The notes below the pieces were generated by a model. It saw only the letters and a program-made list of their open reading frames with translations, did no database searches and was not told the DNA's origin. From assembly GCA_033854735.1 (NCBI GenBank), contig JAWWPY010000585.1:1-46826 (forward strand): DNA of 46,826 nt. Reading direction: 5' to 3'. Below, piece after piece: positions 1 through 9,323 of the stretch; the stretch's first letter is position 1, and each line of letters opens with the position of its first letter. Origin of the DNA: JAWWPY01 sp033854735. GTDB taxonomy: Bacteria; Actinomycetota; Actinomycetes; Streptosporangiales; Streptosporangiaceae. The position numbers and the translations under genes were made by a program.

Positions 1-992
1 ACCGGCAGCCTCAGCAGCCCGAATTCCAGCACCTTGGTGGACAGTTCCAGGCTCGCGTCGAGGCTCGCGTCACGCCAGCTCACGCCGATGTCGCAGGACG
101 CCGCGAGCTGCATGGCCGCCTCCCGCGGGACGCCGCCGTGCCAGATCACGCCACCGGCGCCGGGCTCGGGCCGCTCCGCGCCCGGCGTGCCGGGCGCGGT
201 CCGGGGAGGGCCCAGCGCGCTGCGCATCCGGCGGGCGTACCCAGTGTCCGAAGGATCGTTGTGGATCTTATCCCCGACCATGTGCATCTCGGCGGTGATG
301 CCCCGCGCCGCGAGCAGGCCAGGGAGCTGGGTCATTTCGTAGGTGTTCCAGCGCGGCGCGAACTTGCCCGTGTAGACGAGCCGGAGCGCGCCGCCGCCGA
401 TCCTGGTGCGCTCCTGGGGCTGGGACGGCACCACGGGGGTGGGCACCACGGGCGGCATCAGCACGCACGTGCCACATGCGTGCGGGGCGCTGCCCTCCAG
501 GAACGACCGCAGCTCCTCGGTCTGGCACAGCAGGTAGCGCGAGGCTGCCGCGATCTCGCCCAGCTCGGCGGCCTTCTCCTGCGTCATGGCGGCCACCGAC
601 TGAGGGATGTCGGTGAGATAGGTCCACAGGCGCCCGGCGAAGGCGCCGCCTGCCACGACCTGGGATACGACCCGCCAGCCGCGGAGCACCACGAGATCCT
701 GCCGCTGTTCCCGGTCGAGCCGGGCCAGCAGCTGGGCCGCCCGGGCCGCGCTGAGGCTGGCCGTGCCCAGGCCGCTGATCAGGTGCTCGGTGTGCGGGCG
801 GCGGACGGTAACGCCGGGCTCAGCGAGCAGCGGGGCGATCAGCCGGTCGGTACGCACGGGTGCCTTGACGACCAGCGTCACCGCGCAGCCGGCCCGGGCC
901 AGGGCTTGGACCATGGACTGCACCCAGATCGCCGACCCGTCGATCAGGTTCAGGTCGACGTCGCCGTAGACCAGCGCGCTGAGTCCGGCCAT
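1..992 (-). CDS. Glycosyltransferase, GT-B fold (GT4-like), C-terminus cut off by window edge
   Basis: The frame stays open from an ATG at 992 to the window edge, giving 330 residues and no stop, so the C-terminus is missing. A GGAGG lies about 7 bases before the ATG. The N-terminus (MAGLSALVYGDVDLNLIDGS) fits a Rossmann-like acceptor half. A second half begins near residue 205 with LRLVYTGKFAPRWNTYEM, a typical GT-B inter-domain entry (beta strand, then G-K-F-A). The last visible stretch, LDASLELSTKVLEFG, fits the GT4 donor-binding region where a Glu contacts the sugar nucleotide. Family knowledge suggests sugar transfer from a nucleotide donor to a cell-envelope or secreted glycan. Donor and acceptor cannot be read from the sequence. 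The gene lies 46 bp downstream of the CgeB-like gene on the same strand and is probably co-transcribed with it. Confidence 0.8.
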   Translation of the reverse strand, partial: MAGLSALVYGDVDLNLIDGSAIWVQSMVQALARAGCAVTLVVKAPVRTDRLIAPLLAEPGVTVRRPHTEHLISGLGTASLSAARAAQLLARLDREQRQDLVVLRGWRVVSQVVAGGAFAGRLWTYLTDIPQSVAAMTQEKAAELGEIAAASRYLLCQTEELRSFLEGSAPHACGTCVLMPPVVPTPVVPSQPQERTRIGGGALRLVYTGKFAPRWNTYEMTQLPGLLAARGITAEMHMVGDKIHNDPSDTGYARRMRSALGPPRTAPGTPGAERPEPGAGGVIWHGGVPREAAMQLAASCDIGVSWRDASLDASLELSTKVLEFGLLRLP

Positions 993-1038
993 CGCGAGCC
1001 TCCAGTCAGGGGGAATGGCACGTCAGGGGGGAGGGCAG

Positions 1039-3396
1039 TCAGGCGGGGACGGCCAGCATTCTCAGCCCGTGGCGGCCCCAGGCATCCGGCGCCGGTGCGT
1101 CCGGCACCAGCAGGTCGCGCCGGGCCAGGGCCGGCTGGATCGCGCGGGTGAACACGTAGCCGTCCCCCGGAGCAAGGCCCACCGCGTCCGCCCGGGAGCA
1201 CTCCACGGCGCAGGCCAGGTCGAGCAGGTAGCACTCCGGATGGTCATGAGCCGTGTCCCAGGGCGCCAGCCACGGCGAGCGGGCGGCCGCCGCCAGGGCG
1301 GCCAGGCCGGTCCCGGCCACCACCCGGACCACGGCGCCCGAGTCGGCCAGCCCCCGCAGGGCCCGCGCCGCGGCCTGCCGCTGGATGGCGGCGGCGGCGT
1401 CCGGATGCGGCCCGGCGAGCGAGACGATCACCTCAGCCGGCCGGAGCCGCTGCCGCATCAGGTCACGGCCGAACCGCTGCGTATGGGAGGCGCTGGGCAA
1501 CTCGGCCAGGACGGCGATCCGGCGGGACGGCGTCACGTCGGCAGGCAGGCCCGCCATCCGGGCCAGCCCGGCCAGCCGGGCCGGTGTGGCATGACTCTCG
1601 AAGAGGTCCCGGAGCACCGGCCGGATCTCCGCCGGACCGCGCGCGCCCGCCTTCCGGCCGGCCTCGATTTCCCTGGCCGCCCGCGCGGTGTCCGGGCCGG
1701 GGGCACCTCCGGAGGCCGGCAGCACGGCGCCGGCCGGCCCGACCACCCGGGCCCCCGAGGCGAGCTGCTCGCGGGCCTGGGAGTCATTCGCCGCGACGAA
1801 GAGGCCGTGCTCGCGGTACCGGGCGGGCGCCGAGCGCCAGCGGGCATCGACGGGGACGGTGATCAGGCTGTGGCCGGCGGTCAGCCCGTGGCCGGCGGTC
1901 AGCTCGTCAAGAATGCGGCGCACGGCTAGCGGCTCACGCGGATCGCGGCGGGCCGCGTATACCGGATCGCACGGGCGTCCTGGATCCAGGCCGATCGGGT
2001 TGAACCTGGCCAGCTGGACCCCGAGATCGCCGTCGATAACCGCATCGCAGCTCGCGGTGAGCCAGTCCAGGCCGGGGGTGCGATGCGAGGGTGCGTTGCG
2101 CAGCAGGACCACGGGCTTCCCCAGCGAGCGGGCCAGGCTGACCACGGCCGCGAGCCGCCTGCCGCGGTCCGTCGCGGCCGGGTCGCCGGCATACGCCCAG
2201 CCGCAGCCGGGCAGCAGGGCGGCGGTCTCGATCAGCACCAGGTCCGCGCCGGTGCCTTCGAGCACGAAGTCGGCATCATGGGGGAGCAGTGGGTGCACGA
2301 CAGCGTCGGGCTCGATCGTGGCGCAGCTCAGCGCGGTCAGCGCGCCGGTGATCACCAGCCTGCCCGCACCGCCGGAACTCTCGCCGCTCAGCTGCCCGGG
2401 GGCGGTGAAGGCCGCCAGCCAGCGGTCGCCCAGGCCCTGGCCGCCACGGTCCTGGAGCAGGGCCAGCGGGCCGCCCAGCCCGTCCGCCGGATCGCCGCCG
2501 GCGCGCCGGGCCGCGGCAGCGCCGCTGCGGTCCCGCCACAGCCGGTACAGGCTGAGCGGCAGCCGGGGCCCCTCCCGCCACGGGTGCCGGGCCACCCCCA
2601 CTACCGCTCTCCCCACTTCGAGCGAGGTCGAGCGTTCCAGCGCCATCAGCTTCTCTTGCCCACCCACCAGCTCGCGCTGCGCATTTCGCAACGCGCGGGC
2701 CAGCCGGTCCCGTTCCAGCGTGCCTGCGGCCTGAGCGGTCCCAGGAGCCTCACCGGGACCGTCGGCCGCGGCACCAGGATCTGGGATGCCCCCGTCGCCC
2801 GCCTGCTCCAGGTCGGCGAGGCGCGCCCGCAGCGTCTGCTCGACGAAGCTGCCGAGGAGGTACTCGTTCATGTTCGGCAGCGCTGAGTCCCGGTCCGGGG
2901 GCTCGGCGGGCGCCGGACCGGCCCGGGCGAGCACGATCGCGCTGGGAAAATCCGCGTCATCCAGCGCCGCGACCTGCAGGATCAGGCAGCTGCGCGCCGC
3001 CAGCAGGCCGAGGATCTGCTGGTAGGGCAGCTGAGCAGGGACAAAGCCGAGCAGCAGCAGGCCACGCGCGCCATCCGGAAGCTGGCGCGCGACCCGCCCG
3101 AACACCTCCAGGGAGAGGTGCCGCGCTGGGTCCGGCCCCACCGGTATCACCGTGAGGGTGTCCGGGCCCAGCTGCTGCCCGTCGTCTCCGTTCCCGGGGT
3201 CGAGGCGCCAGTAACCGATGCTGTCCGCCCCGGCCAGGTCCAGGTTGAGGGCCGGATCCAGGACGTTCGGGCCGGCCACCTCCACAATCTGGGCCACACC
3301 GTCCAGATGCCCTCGCACCAGATCGGCCAGCGACAGCACCGTGGGCCCGCGGTCCGGCCCGCGCGCTGCGGCCACGTCGGCCGTATACGTGTGCAT
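1039..3396 (-). CDS. Large CgeB/DUF3880-like glycosyltransferase-related protein
   Basis: This is a 785-residue protein. The frame opens at 3522, but the ATG at 3396 is preceded at good spacing by GGAGGG and begins MHTYTADV, so it is preferred. The N-terminal 180 residues look like an alpha/beta domain (SADS-type methyltransferase or GT-like) without a clear family motif. A likely coiled linker follows around residues 215-260. The middle segment (LVLIETAALLPGCGWAYAGD, then GKPVVLLRNAPSHRTPGLDW and CDAVIDGD) resembles CgeB/DUF3880 spore-coat glycosyltransferase-like proteins. The later FVAANDSQAREQLASGARVV fits their C-terminal 'E..ASG..VV' motif. The last 150 residues start RRIAVLAELPSASHTQRFG and have a GT2-like beginning but no DXD. 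A perfect 18-bp duplication at about 1870-1905 encodes LTAGHGLTAGHS. Glycan assembly is inferred from the neighbours. Confidence 0.6.
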   Translation of the reverse strand: MHTYTADVAAARGPDRGPTVLSLADLVRGHLDGVAQIVEVAGPNVLDPALNLDLAGADSIGYWRLDPGNGDDGQQLGPDTLTVIPVGPDPARHLSLEVFGRVARQLPDGARGLLLLGFVPAQLPYQQILGLLAARSCLILQVAALDDADFPSAIVLARAGPAPAEPPDRDSALPNMNEYLLGSFVEQTLRARLADLEQAGDGGIPDPGAAADGPGEAPGTAQAAGTLERDRLARALRNAQRELVGGQEKLMALERSTSLEVGRAVVGVARHPWREGPRLPLSLYRLWRDRSGAAAARRAGGDPADGLGGPLALLQDRGGQGLGDRWLAAFTAPGQLSGESSGGAGRLVITGALTALSCATIEPDAVVHPLLPHDADFVLEGTGADLVLIETAALLPGCGWAYAGDPAATDRGRRLAAVVSLARSLGKPVVLLRNAPSHRTPGLDWLTASCDAVIDGDLGVQLARFNPIGLDPGRPCDPVYAARRDPREPLAVRRILDELTAGHGLTAGHSLITVPVDARWRSAPARYREHGLFVAANDSQAREQLASGARVVGPAGAVLPASGGAPGPDTARAAREIEAGRKAGARGPAEIRPVLRDLFESHATPARLAGLARMAGLPADVTPSRRIAVLAELPSASHTQRFGRDLMRQRLRPAEVIVSLAGPHPDAAAAIQRQAAARALRGLADSGAVVRVVAGTGLAALAAAARSPWLAPWDTAHDHPECYLLDLACAVECSRADAVGLAPGDGYVFTRAIQPALARRDLLVPDAPAPDAWGRHGLRMLAVPA

Positions 3397-3546
3397 CGTG
3401 TTCCCTCCGGGCCGCTGCCACCTGCTGGGCCGTGCCCTCTCCCGGCACGTACTCTGCCCCAGCGGCACCATGCGGCCTAGTGGTTGTTCTGTCTGTTTCC
3501 GCCTGGTCTGCCAGCTGTTCACGCGTGCGGGCTACGCTCCGCGTCC

Positions 3547-5349
3547 GTGAACGCCTGGCAGCGCACCCGCGGCCTCGGCCGCCACCATGACCCTGGTCAG
3601 TGGGGTCGCCCGGCCGGGCGCGCCCTGTCGGTGCGCCTGGTCACCCTGGCCGCATCGGTGGCCTGGCGGCATCTGGCCGACGACCCGGTCCGCGCGCTGG
3701 TGCTCGCCTGGCGGGTGCTGCCCGGCCGTTCCCGCGGGCTGGTCCGGCTCGCGGGCCGGTACGGCCGGGCGGTCACCGCCTGGGGCGCGGGCGACCGGGA
3801 CGGCGCGCTGCACGCACTGGCTTCCCGGCCGCGCCACCTGGCCCGGTTCGCCCTGGCCGTGGACATGCCCGAAGCCGCGGCGCCCGCGCTGGCCGGGCTC
3901 GGCCCTGATGACCGGGCGAGGCCCGTGCTGACGGCGCGCCTGGCCTGGCGTGAGGGCCGGCTGTCCGATGTGGCCGCCGCGCTCGACGCGGCGCCGGGAC
4001 GTCAGGCCAGGCTGCTGCGCGCGATGCTGCGCGCGCAGCGGCGGGCCCGCAGTCGCGGCTGGCCACCGGTCCGGCCGGCCCGGCGCAGGCCGGCCCGGCG
4101 CAGGCCGATCGGGCCCGTGCCGATCCAGCACCGTGTCACCGGGCGCGTGCTGCACATCGTCACCAACGCCCTGCCGAGCACCAGTGCCGGCTACACGGTG
4201 CGCACCCACCAGATCGCCGTCGCGCAGCGGGCGGCCGGGATGGACCCGCATGTGATGACCGAATGCGGCTTCCCGGTCGCGCAGGGGCGCCTGGACGCCC
4301 GCCGCACTGTCGACCTGGACGGGGTGACCTACCACCGGCTGCTGCCCATGACCCTTCCCCGCCGCTGCGATGCGGCCCTGGCCAAAGGTGCGGACCTGGC
4401 CACCGACCTGGTCGGGCGGCTCAGGCCAGCGGTGCTGCATGCGGCGAGCAACCACGTCAACGGGCAGCTGGCCTTGGCCCTGCGCGAGGTGCACGGCCTG
4501 CCCGTGCTGTACGAGGTGCGCGGTTTCCTTGAAGATTCCTGGCAGTCACGGCACCCCGGCGACCTGTCCCGCAGTGACCTCTACCGGCTCAGCCGCGACC
4601 TGGAGACTCACTGCATGCGCGAGGCCGACCTCGTGGTGACCCTCGGCGAGGCGATGCGGGAGGAGATCGTGGCCCGGGGCATCCCGGCGGAGCGGGTGCT
4701 GGTGGTGCCGAACGCCGTCTCCGGTGAGTTCCTCAGCCCGCTGCCGGACGGCCGCGGGCTGCGGGCATCGCTCGGCATAGGGCCGGATGAGCCGGTGGCC
4801 GGGCTGGTATCAAGCCTGTTCGCGCACGAGGGCGTGGCTACCTTCCTGGAGGCCGCCGCCCTGGCGCGGCAGCGCGGGCTGCCGGTCCGGCCGCTCATCG
4901 TCGGCGATGGCCCGGAGCGGGCCCGCCTCGAGCACCTGGCCGCCCGGCTCGGCCTCGGCGGGAAAGCCGTATTCACCGGGCGGGTGCCGCTCCGGGACGT
5001 CCGCCGGTACCACGCGGTTCTCGACGTGTTCGTGATCCCGCGCACCGATGACCGGGTATGCCAGCTGGTCACCCCGCTGAAGCCGGTGGAGGCGATGGCG
5101 AGCGGGCTGTGCGTCGTGGCGAGCGACGTCAGGGCGCTGCGGGAAGTTATCAAACACGGATCGACTGGGACATTAACGCTGCCGCACGATCCGGTAGCAC
5201 TCGCCGATTGCCTGGAAATGCTCCTCTACAGTCCAGATGTTCGTCGGGAACTCGGCGCAAGGGCCCGTCAGTGGGTGGCCGAGGATCGGACCTGGGCGCG
5301 TAACGCGGAGCGGTACCGCCTGGCTTACGAGTCCCTCGGCGTCGGCTGA
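3547..5349 (+). CDS. GT4 family glycosyltransferase with N-terminal helical extension
   Basis: About 600 residues from the GTG at 3547. A GTG at 3631 would give 572, and neither has a convincing Shine-Dalgarno sequence. The first ~180 residues are Ala/Arg/Leu-rich and helical. They include TPR-like pieces (WGAGDRDGALHALASRP, AWREGRLSDVAAALDAAPG), and a 15-bp duplication near 4075-4105 encodes a PARRR repeat. The GT-B core starts at GRVLHIVTNALPSTSAGYTV and shows SAGYTVRT for the acceptor half, VVPNAV at the domain linker, LIVGDGPER, and PLKPVEAMASGLCVVASDV, the E-x7-E-like donor-binding motif of GT4. It is a probable retaining, cytoplasmic glycosyltransferase of glycan assembly. It is transcribed divergently from the CgeB-like gene across 150 bp and heads the plus-strand run that continues with the sugar dehydrogenase. 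The substrate is unknown. Confidence 0.85.
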   Translation: MNAWQRTRGLGRHHDPGQWGRPAGRALSVRLVTLAASVAWRHLADDPVRALVLAWRVLPGRSRGLVRLAGRYGRAVTAWGAGDRDGALHALASRPRHLARFALAVDMPEAAAPALAGLGPDDRARPVLTARLAWREGRLSDVAAALDAAPGRQARLLRAMLRAQRRARSRGWPPVRPARRRPARRRPIGPVPIQHRVTGRVLHIVTNALPSTSAGYTVRTHQIAVAQRAAGMDPHVMTECGFPVAQGRLDARRTVDLDGVTYHRLLPMTLPRRCDAALAKGADLATDLVGRLRPAVLHAASNHVNGQLALALREVHGLPVLYEVRGFLEDSWQSRHPGDLSRSDLYRLSRDLETHCMREADLVVTLGEAMREEIVARGIPAERVLVVPNAVSGEFLSPLPDGRGLRASLGIGPDEPVAGLVSSLFAHEGVATFLEAAALARQRGLPVRPLIVGDGPERARLEHLAARLGLGGKAVFTGRVPLRDVRRYHAVLDVFVIPRTDDRVCQLVTPLKPVEAMASGLCVVASDVRALREVIKHGSTGTLTLPHDPVALADCLEMLLYSPDVRRELGARARQWVAEDRTWARNAERYRLAYESLGVG

Positions 5350-5384
5350 GCGTGTGGTCAACGCCCGAGGGGGAACGGTTCGGA

Positions 5385-6644
5385 ATGCACTGCGATCTGC
5401 TCGTCATCGGACTGGGCTACGTCGGCCTGCCGCTGGCCCGGGAGGCCACGGCCGCGGGCATGACGGTGGTCGGCTATGACGTGAACCAGGCCATCGTGGA
5501 CCGGCTCAACCGCGGCGGCTCGCACGTGGATGACATCCCGGCGGACGACGTGGCGGCGATGCTGGCCGCCGGGTTCCGCGCCACCGCTGACGAGAGCGCC
5601 GTTGGCACCCCCGAGACCGTGGTGATCTGTGTGCCGACGCCGCTGTCCGCCGCGAGCGGCCCGGACCTCACCGCCGTCCAGGCGGCGGCCGGCCTGGTCG
5701 GGCGGCTGCTGCGGCCGGGGATGCTGGTCGTGCTGGAATCCACCACCTACCCGGGCACGACCGACGAGATCCTTCGGCCCGTGCTGGAGGCCGCGTCCGG
5801 GCTCAGCGCCGGGGCGGATTTCTGGCTGGCCTATTCGCCGGAGCGGATCGACCCCGGCAACGCGCACTACGGGATCCGCAACACGCCCAAGGTGGTCGGC
5901 GGGCAGACACCAGCCTGCGCCACGGTCGCCGCCCGGTTCTACGGCAAGCTGTGCGACCAGGTGGTCCAGGCGGCCTCGGCCCGGGAGGCCGAGATGGCCA
6001 AGCTGCTGGAGAACACCTACCGCCACGTGAACATCGCGCTGGTCAATGAGATGGCGATCTTCTGCCACGAACTCGGCGTGGACCTATGGGATGCGATCAG
6101 GTGCGCGGCCACCAAGCCGTTCGGCTTCCAGCCGTTCTACCCGGGTCCCGGCGTCGGCGGGCACTGCATCCCGATCGACCCGAATTACCTCTCGTACAAG
6201 GTCCGCACGCTCGGCTATCCGTTCCGGTTCGTCGAACTGGCCCAGGAGATCAACGGACGGATGCCGGCCTACGTGGTGGACCGCGCGGCCGACCTGCTCA
6301 ACCGGCACGCCAAGCCGCTGAACGGGTCCCGCGTGCTGCTGATCGGCGTGACCTACAAGCGGGACATCGCGGACCAGCGCGAGTCACCTGTCCGGCCGAT
6401 CGCGCGCAAGCTTCGCGCGCGGGGGGCGATCCTCGCCTACCACGACCCGTTCGTGGCGGAGTGGTCCGTCGACGGGGACGCCGTTCCCCGGGTCGTGGAC
6501 CTGGGCCCGGAGCTGCCCGGAACCGACCTGGTCATCGTGCTCCAGGAGCACCGCGCCTGCGACCTCGACCGGGTCGCCCGCGATGCCCCGCTCATCCTGG
6601 ACACCCGCGGCCGGATCGTCAGCCGGCGGGCCGAGGTTCTGTGA
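5385..6644 (+). CDS. Nucleotide-sugar dehydrogenase (UDP-HexNAc/UDP-glucose 6-dehydrogenase family, WecC/WbpA-like)
   Basis: This 419-residue protein has all three UDPGDH domains. The N-terminal NAD domain starts LLVIGLGYVGLPLAREA (GxGxxG). SPERIDPG carries the conserved Glu, and KLLENTYRHVNIALVNE is the central helix with the active-site Lys and Asn. GPGVGGHCIPIDPNYL holds the catalytic Cys (about residue 261), and LLIGVTYKRDIADQRESP is the C-terminal UDP-binding domain. The family makes uronic acids by two NAD+-dependent oxidations of a UDP-sugar C6. GGHCIP(I)DP together with the short PERIDPG form suggests a UDP-N-acetylhexosamine substrate, but this is inference. The frame is open from a GTG at 5352; the ATG at 5385, 11 bases after GAGGGGG, is chosen. 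The gene probably supplies a uronic acid donor to the glycosyltransferases around it. A truncated relative is fused to a membrane protein at 25234. Confidence 0.92.
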   Translation: MHCDLLVIGLGYVGLPLAREATAAGMTVVGYDVNQAIVDRLNRGGSHVDDIPADDVAAMLAAGFRATADESAVGTPETVVICVPTPLSAASGPDLTAVQAAAGLVGRLLRPGMLVVLESTTYPGTTDEILRPVLEAASGLSAGADFWLAYSPERIDPGNAHYGIRNTPKVVGGQTPACATVAARFYGKLCDQVVQAASAREAEMAKLLENTYRHVNIALVNEMAIFCHELGVDLWDAIRCAATKPFGFQPFYPGPGVGGHCIPIDPNYLSYKVRTLGYPFRFVELAQEINGRMPAYVVDRAADLLNRHAKPLNGSRVLLIGVTYKRDIADQRESPVRPIARKLRARGAILAYHDPFVAEWSVDGDAVPRVVDLGPELPGTDLVIVLQEHRACDLDRVARDAPLILDTRGRIVSRRAEVL

Positions 6645-6651
6645 GGCCGGG

Positions 6652-7839
6652 ATGCGCGTGGTCGTCTGCACCGTGGTCCACCACCCGATGGACGCCCGGA
6701 TCCTGCACCGGCAGATCCGGGCCCTGCTGGACGCCGGTCATCAGGTCAGCTACATCGCGCCGCTGCGCGCCTGCGGGGTGGCGCCCTGGCCGGGCCTGGC
6801 CGCGGCCGACGTGCCCCGCGCGGTGGGCCGCAGCCGGCTCGCCGCGCTCCGCGCCGCCCGCCGTGAGCTGGCCCGGCTCAGTCCCGGGGCCGACCTGCTC
6901 ATCGTGCACGACCCCGAGTTGCTGCTGGTGCTGCCGCTGGTGGGCAGGCGCCCGCCGACCGTCTGGGATGTACACGAGGACACCGCGGCCGCGCTCAGGA
7001 CCAAGGCGTGGCTGCCCGGCCTGCTCTGGCCCGCGATGGCCGCCGCGGTGCGCGCGGCGGAGCGGATCGCGGAGCGGAAGATCCACCTGATCCTCGCCGA
7101 GCACGGCTACGCGGGCCGGTTCCGCCGCAGCCATCCGGTCGTGCCGAACGCGACCTACGTGCCTGATCACCCCGCCCCGCCCGGGCGGGGCGACCGGGTC
7201 GTCTACATCGGCCATCTGTCACCGGACCGGGGCACCTCTGAGATGATCGAGGTCGGGCGGCTGCTCCAGCCGCACGGCATCGCGGTCGAGCTCATCGGGC
7301 CGGCCGATGCGCAGGCCCGGGCGGAGCTGACCCGCGCGCAGGCGGCCGGCCTGGTCCGCTGGCACGGATTCATGCCCAACGATCTCGCGATGCTGATGTC
7401 GGAGGGAGCCCTCGCGGGTCTTTCGCTGCTGCACGATGAGCCGAATTTCCGTCATTCCCTGCCGACCAAGGTCGCGGAGTACATGGCGCGCGCCGTCCCG
7501 GTGATCACGAGCCCGCTCCCGCTCGCGGCCGGCCTGGTCGAGCGGTACGGCTGCGGCACGGTGGTCCCGTTTGGCGACCCGCGTGCGGCGGCGGACGCTG
7601 TGTTGCGGCTGGCCGCCGATCCCGGGCTCCGGGCCAGGCAGGGGCGGCGCGGGCATCGCGGTGCGGCCGAATCCCTCGGCTGGCCTGCACACGCCCGCCC
7701 CTTCGTCGCGCAACTGGAGGAATGGGCCGCCGCGCCATCCCGCAGCGCCCACGCATCACCGGGCACGCAGACACCGCCGGTCCCGCCGCCGGCACCGCCC
7801 GTCCAGGTTCCCGCGCCATCGCCCGGACCGCGGCCCTGA
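6652..7839 (+). CDS. GT4-like glycosyltransferase with proline-rich tail
   Basis: 395 residues. The ATG at 6652 lies 7 bases after the dehydrogenase stop, so the two are co-transcribed. GT-B features in order are the N-terminal strand MRVVVCTVVHHPMDARIL, LLIVHDPELLLVLP and TVWDVHEDT in the acceptor half (HDPE and DVHED are typical of this subgroup), VVPNATYVPDH at the linker, VVYIGHLSPDRGTSEM opening the donor half, VELIGPAD, and LPTKVAEYMARAVPVI containing the Glu of the donor site. The final 35 residues are low-complexity Pro/Ala/Ser (TPPVPPPAPPVQVPAPSPG) and likely disordered. It is a cytoplasmic sugar transferase of the same glycan pathway; donor and acceptor are unknown. The stop codon overlaps the start of the next gene (TGATG), implying translational coupling. 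Confidence 0.87.
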   Translation: MRVVVCTVVHHPMDARILHRQIRALLDAGHQVSYIAPLRACGVAPWPGLAAADVPRAVGRSRLAALRAARRELARLSPGADLLIVHDPELLLVLPLVGRRPPTVWDVHEDTAAALRTKAWLPGLLWPAMAAAVRAAERIAERKIHLILAEHGYAGRFRRSHPVVPNATYVPDHPAPPGRGDRVVYIGHLSPDRGTSEMIEVGRLLQPHGIAVELIGPADAQARAELTRAQAAGLVRWHGFMPNDLAMLMSEGALAGLSLLHDEPNFRHSLPTKVAEYMARAVPVITSPLPLAAGLVERYGCGTVVPFGDPRAAADAVLRLAADPGLRARQGRRGHRGAAESLGWPAHARPFVAQLEEWAAAPSRSAHASPGTQTPPVPPPAPPVQVPAPSPGPRP

Positions 7840-9323
7840 TGACGGACAGCACGTCCGTACCCGCCCAGCCTTTGGACGCGGTCAGAGGCAGCCTGGGTTC
7901 CCTGGCCCGGCTGGCCTCGCCGGCCCGGCTGGCCGCTCTCGCCCGGGACAACCAGATCCTCGCGCTGGCGCTCGGAGCGGGAGCCTTTCTCCGGGTACTC
8001 GCCGTGGTCGGGTTCCCGGGGGTTCGCTGGTTCGTCGGCGACTCGTTTCTTTACCTCGGTGCTGCCCTGCGGCCGCGGCCAGATCTCGGCAAGACCATTG
8101 GCTACTCCTTCTTTCTGCGCGCGCTTGAGCCGTTCCACAGCCTGATCCTGGTCGCCGTTGTCCAGCATCTGATGGGACTGGCCATTGGCGCTGGAGTGTA
8201 CGTGCTGCTGCGGCGCAGCCAGGTGGCACGGCACTGGGCCGCGCTGGCCGCCGCCCCGGTGCTGCTGGACGGCAACGAGATCCAGCTTGAGCACATGGTG
8301 ATGGCCGAGACCCTGTTCACGTTCCTTGTCATGATCAGCGTGACCCTGCTGCTCTGGCCGCCGCGTCCGTCGTGGCAGGCGTGCCTGGCGGCCGGGCTGC
8401 TCACCGGCTACGCGGTTCTCGTCCGCACGGAGGGGGTGCCGCTGCCCCTGGTTCTCGCCGGATACCTGCTGGTGCGCAGGGTGGGCTGGCGGCCGGTCGC
8501 CGCCGTCGTGGCGGGCTGCGCCGCGCCGATAGCCGGATACGTCATCTGGTTTCACTCCGTGAACGGCCAGTACGCCCTCACCCGCGCGGAAGGGTTCTAC
8601 CTGTGGGGCCGGGTGTCCACGTTCGCCGACTGCGCGCAGCTAAAACCGCCCGCTGACGAGCGCCGCTTCTGCCTGTCCATGCCGCCCGCCCAGCGGCATC
8701 CGGCCGGGGCGATCATCTGGGAGACCCCGAAGATCCGCCATATGCCCGGCGGGCCGGTGACCGTGCGCAACAACCGGCTGCTGCGTGACTTCGCGATCCG
8801 CGCCATCCTCGCCCAGCCGGGCGGCTACCTGACCGCCATCGCCGGCGAGGTGGGTCTCGCCCTGGACTGGCGGCGGTATCCCTACCCGAGCGTGGGCACC
8901 AGCTCGTTCAACTACTTCCATCTCGAGCCGCAGGTAATACCCCACAGGAGCTGGATACCGGGCGGGACCGCGTCCAGTGACGTGCGGGCCTACGACCGGG
9001 CGAGCCCGAGCCGGGTGCTGCGGCCGGCGGCCTACCTGATCGGCGGCTACCAGCGGGTGTTCTACACCTGGGGGCCGCTGCTGGGCGCGATCCTGGCCAT
9101 CGGGCTGGCCGGCCTGATCCGGTGCTGGCGCCGGCTCGGCGGACCGGGCCTGCTGCCCTGGGCCGTCGCCGTGGTGCTGCTCATCACCCCGATCGCGACG
9201 GCCGGGCTGAGTTATCGCTACCTGATACCGGTGCTGCCGTTCAGCGGGCTCGCCGCGGGACTGGCCGCGGTGCCCGGCAATGGCGGGGTGCCACCTCAGG
9301 GTGAGGCGATCCGGTTGAGCTGA
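7839..9323 (+). CDS. Polytopic membrane protein, GT-C-like (ArnT/PMT-type architecture)
   Basis: 494 residues. The ATG at 7839 shares bases with the preceding TGA. After about 50 soluble residues there are some nine to ten hydrophobic segments, for example ILALALGAGAFLRVLAVV, LILVAVVQHLMGLAIGAGVYV, LFTFLVMISVTLLLW and a final pair near the C-terminus. The first loop contains VGDSFLYLGAALRPRPD, an acidic residue after TM1 as in GT-C enzymes that use polyprenyl-phosphate sugars. A large extracytoplasmic loop (about residues 255-390) carries two Cys (FADCAQ, RRFCLSM) that could form a disulfide. The probable role is adding a lipid-linked sugar outside the membrane to the polymer made by the upstream genes. 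No defined family is certain. Its 3' end overlaps the convergent pgl gene by 28 bp. Confidence 0.7.
   Translation: MTDSTSVPAQPLDAVRGSLGSLARLASPARLAALARDNQILALALGAGAFLRVLAVVGFPGVRWFVGDSFLYLGAALRPRPDLGKTIGYSFFLRALEPFHSLILVAVVQHLMGLAIGAGVYVLLRRSQVARHWAALAAAPVLLDGNEIQLEHMVMAETLFTFLVMISVTLLLWPPRPSWQACLAAGLLTGYAVLVRTEGVPLPLVLAGYLLVRRVGWRPVAAVVAGCAAPIAGYVIWFHSVNGQYALTRAEGFYLWGRVSTFADCAQLKPPADERRFCLSMPPAQRHPAGAIIWETPKIRHMPGGPVTVRNNRLLRDFAIRAILAQPGGYLTAIAGEVGLALDWRRYPYPSVGTSSFNYFHLEPQVIPHRSWIPGGTASSDVRAYDRASPSRVLRPAAYLIGGYQRVFYTWGPLLGAILAIGLAGLIRCWRRLGGPGLLPWAVAVVLLITPIATAGLSYRYLIPVLPFSGLAAGLAAVPGNGGVPPQGEAIRLS

Noticed and set aside
138..1151. A 337-codon plus-strand open frame
   Set aside because: It is antisense to the partial glycosyltransferase, has Arg/Gly/Pro-biased composition and no family motif. 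The minus-strand frame gives a clear GT-B sequence and a good ribosome site.
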